Shown here one piece after another: positions 32,222 to 33,913 of a stretch of 33,913 bases of DNA. The stretch spans positions 1-33,913 of the forward strand of contig JAPWTX010000017.1 of assembly GCA_028275825.1 (NCBI GenBank), read 5' to 3'. The notes below the pieces were generated by a model. The model saw only the letters and a program-made list of their open reading frames with translations, had not been told where the DNA came from and made no database searches. Within the stretch, counting starts at the first letter, position 1. Each line of letters opens with the position of its first letter. A program made the translations under genes and the position numbers. The stretch is from Ignisphaera sp. Lineage in GTDB: Archaea > Thermoproteota > Thermoprotei_A > Sulfolobales > Ignisphaeraceae.

Positions 32222-33913
32222 TTGAAATCTTGGTTCAGACCTAGGGTTTCGCTTGATGGTTTCTGGAAATTTAGAGTTGATAAAGAGCTGTTGGGTGATA
32301 GGGAAGAGTGGTTTAGAGGGTTTACCTCTAGCGACTTAATCTACGTGCCTTCTTCTTGGAATGAGCAGAATCCTGAGTGGGATCAGTTTACAGGTGTTGC
32401 TTGGTATCAAAAAGATGTATATATTGATACAAATCTAAGAGATAAGATGGCTTGGATTGTGTTTAAAGGTGCTGGGTATAGAACTAAGGTGTGGGTAAAT
32501 GGCAGTTTTGTAGGAGAGCATGAAGGCTCTTTTACACAGTTTAGGTTTAGAGTTAATGAAGTTGTGTATGGCGGTTTTAATAAGGTTGTTGTTAGAATAG
32601 ATAACACCCCTTCAATAGATGCATTACCGCCTGCAAGAGAGCTTAATGCAACGGCTTATGACTTTTTCCATTATGGCGGTATTCATAGACCTGTATACCT
32701 TGAGTTTACAGATACTTGTTACGTTGACGACATGACTATATATACCGATGCTGAGGGCTTGCTAAAAGCATCTATTAGCATCATTTGTGATAGAGATGTT
32801 GATTTAAGGATTAGGTTAATGGATAGAGAACTGAATAGGGTTATTCATGAAGAGATTGTGAAGAGTGTTAAGCCAGGTCTGTTTACATATGAGAAGAGGT
32901 TTACTGGTGTTAAGCCATGGAGCCCTGAAGAGCCCAATCTCTACAACTTTGCTGTAGAGCTACATGTAGATGGCATGGTAAAGGATATTGTACATGAACG
33001 CATAGGTTTTAGAAGTGTTGAGGTTAAGAATGGTAAGATTTATCTCAATGGAAAACCTGTTTATCTTAAAGGTTTTGGTAGGCATGAAGATTTCCCAGTA
33101 ACAGGGAAGTATCTACCTGGATCTGTTTTAGTGAGAGACTTTTACTTAATGAAGAAGATCGGGGCAAACTCATTCAGAACATCGCATTACCCATACTCAG
33201 ATGAGCACCTAGATCTAGCAGATGAATTCGGGTTCATGGTAATACTAGAGCCTCCAACATGCTACTCAGGTGTAGAACGCATTCTTAGTAGAGATGAAAT
33301 TGCAAAGCTGTTTAGCAGTGAGGAGTATGTAGCAAAGGCAAAGAAATTTATCGAAGAGATGGTTAAACAGCATAAGAACAGACCTTCAGTAATAATGTAT
33401 AGTGTTACAAATGAGCCGCCAAGCGATGTACCAGAGGTAGCAGAGTTCATAAGGAGGCTGTCCAAATTCTTCAAAGAACTAGATCCATCAAGACCAGTAA
33501 CATTTGCATCCCATAGATCTGTAAGAGATCTTGCTCTAGGCTACGTTGACGTAATATCACTTAACTACTACCGTGGATGGTACTCCGAGTGGGGTGATAT
33601 AAATAGGGGTGCAGAATCCATGCTAAAGGAAGTGGAGGAAATACATCAAAAATTCCCAGAGAAACCAATCATCATAACAGAGTTTGGTGCAGATGCAATT
33701 CTAGGCCTACACAGCGATCCCCCGCAGATGTGGTCAGAAGAATACCAAGCAGAGTTTATTAGAAGCTACATAGAAGCACTGATAAAGAGGAGCTATGTAG
33801 TAGGGTTGCATATATGGAACTTTGCAGACTTCAGAACACCCCAGAACCCTGGGAGAACTATACTAAATAGAAAAGGAATTTACAGCAGGGATAGACAACC
33901 AAAACTAGCAACA
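32222..33913 (+). CDS. Glycoside hydrolase family 2, beta-glucuronidase-type (3' end beyond window)
   Basis: GH2 enzymes remove beta-linked glucuronate or galactose. The open frame continues to the last base (564 codons), so the C-terminus is missing; the family norm is about 600 for beta-glucuronidase. The sugar-binding domain comes first, with L-D-G-F-W-K-F, V-P-S-S-W-N-E, G-V-A-W-Y and H-Y-G-G-I-H-R-P-V-Y. An Ig-like domain follows, then a TIM barrel. The acid/base is the Glu in V-T-N-E-P-P and the nucleophile is the Glu in I-I-I-T-E-F-G-A-D-A. W-N-F-A-D-F and the K-G-I-Y-S-R-D-R-Q-P-K end are typical of beta-glucuronidases rather than LacZ. There is no signal peptide. The start is TTG 32222, fixed by GAGGT just upstream and the L-D-G-x-W distance. 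Confidence 0.88.
   Translation, partial: MKSWFRPRVSLDGFWKFRVDKELLGDREEWFRGFTSSDLIYVPSSWNEQNPEWDQFTGVAWYQKDVYIDTNLRDKMAWIVFKGAGYRTKVWVNGSFVGEHEGSFTQFRFRVNEVVYGGFNKVVVRIDNTPSIDALPPARELNATAYDFFHYGGIHRPVYLEFTDTCYVDDMTIYTDAEGLLKASISIICDRDVDLRIRLMDRELNRVIHEEIVKSVKPGLFTYEKRFTGVKPWSPEEPNLYNFAVELHVDGMVKDIVHERIGFRSVEVKNGKIYLNGKPVYLKGFGRHEDFPVTGKYLPGSVLVRDFYLMKKIGANSFRTSHYPYSDEHLDLADEFGFMVILEPPTCYSGVERILSRDEIAKLFSSEEYVAKAKKFIEEMVKQHKNRPSVIMYSVTNEPPSDVPEVAEFIRRLSKFFKELDPSRPVTFASHRSVRDLALGYVDVISLNYYRGWYSEWGDINRGAESMLKEVEEIHQKFPEKPIIITEFGADAILGLHSDPPQMWSEEYQAEFIRSYIEALIKRSYVVGLHIWNFADFRTPQNPGRTILNRKGIYSRDRQPKLAT

Overview
The window looks like a chromosomal stretch from an AT-rich, hyperthermophilic crenarchaeon (Thermoproteota). 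The evidence is: archaeal-only or archaeal-typical genes (archease, a NurA-family nuclease, a four-subunit sulfhydrogenase-type NiFe hydrogenase, a PPP-family phosphatase); TATA-box promoters close to start codons; frequent GTG/TTG starts; AGG/AGA arginine codons; and GC-rich structured islands in an AT-rich background. A Desulfurococcales/Ignisphaera-like organism would fit, but the genus cannot be fixed from sequence reading alone. No rRNA, tRNA or CRISPR array was seen.

Layout. 1-2.5 kb (+): archease, a fucose/arabinose-isomerase-fold protein and a flavin-reductase-fold protein. 2.5-3.3 kb: 850 bases without a standard gene, holding remnants of IS200/IS605 (TnpB) elements, the last of which runs into the start of a CDF metal-efflux gene (3.3-4.2 kb, +). 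4.35-8.47 kb (-): cytosolic sulfhydrogenase operon hydB-hydG-hydD-hydA. 8.6-9.5 kb (-): PPP phosphatase. 9.6-11.7 kb (+): UPF0210/DUF711 protein and NurA-like nuclease. 11.7-12.3 kb (-): CPYC thioredoxin-like protein. 12.35-13.14 kb (+): unrecognised protein. 13.14-13.88 kb: a second TnpB-less IS605-derived element and a 30-base palindrome in front of feoB-feoA (13.9-16.26 kb, +). 16.6-18.0 kb (+): pyruvate kinase.

The most unusual region is 18.0-29.6 kb. Six minus-strand genes lie nearly end to end: a MacB-type ABC ATPase; a 1568-residue secreted, C-terminally anchored protein built from about 12 tandem domains of about 120 residues; a MacB/FtsX-type permease; a cytosolic M28-type metallopeptidase; and a MoxR/RavA AAA+ ATPase with a VWA (ViaA/CoxE-like) partner. 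A PadR-family regulator is divergently encoded at 29.0 kb. Near-identical palindromes lie just upstream of both the ATPase gene and the giant gene, each just downstream of a TATA box, so the PadR protein probably represses the cluster from these sites. I infer an envelope transport or remodelling system: an ABC mechanotransmission motor coupled to a very long extracellular stalk, plus a peptidase and a RavA/ViaA-like chaperone pair.

29.9-33.9 kb: a PRPP-loop phosphoribosyltransferase-like protein (+), a double GNAT acetyltransferase (-), and a GH2 beta-glucuronidase/beta-galactosidase (+) cut by the window end, with a 20-base perfect palindrome in its promoter.
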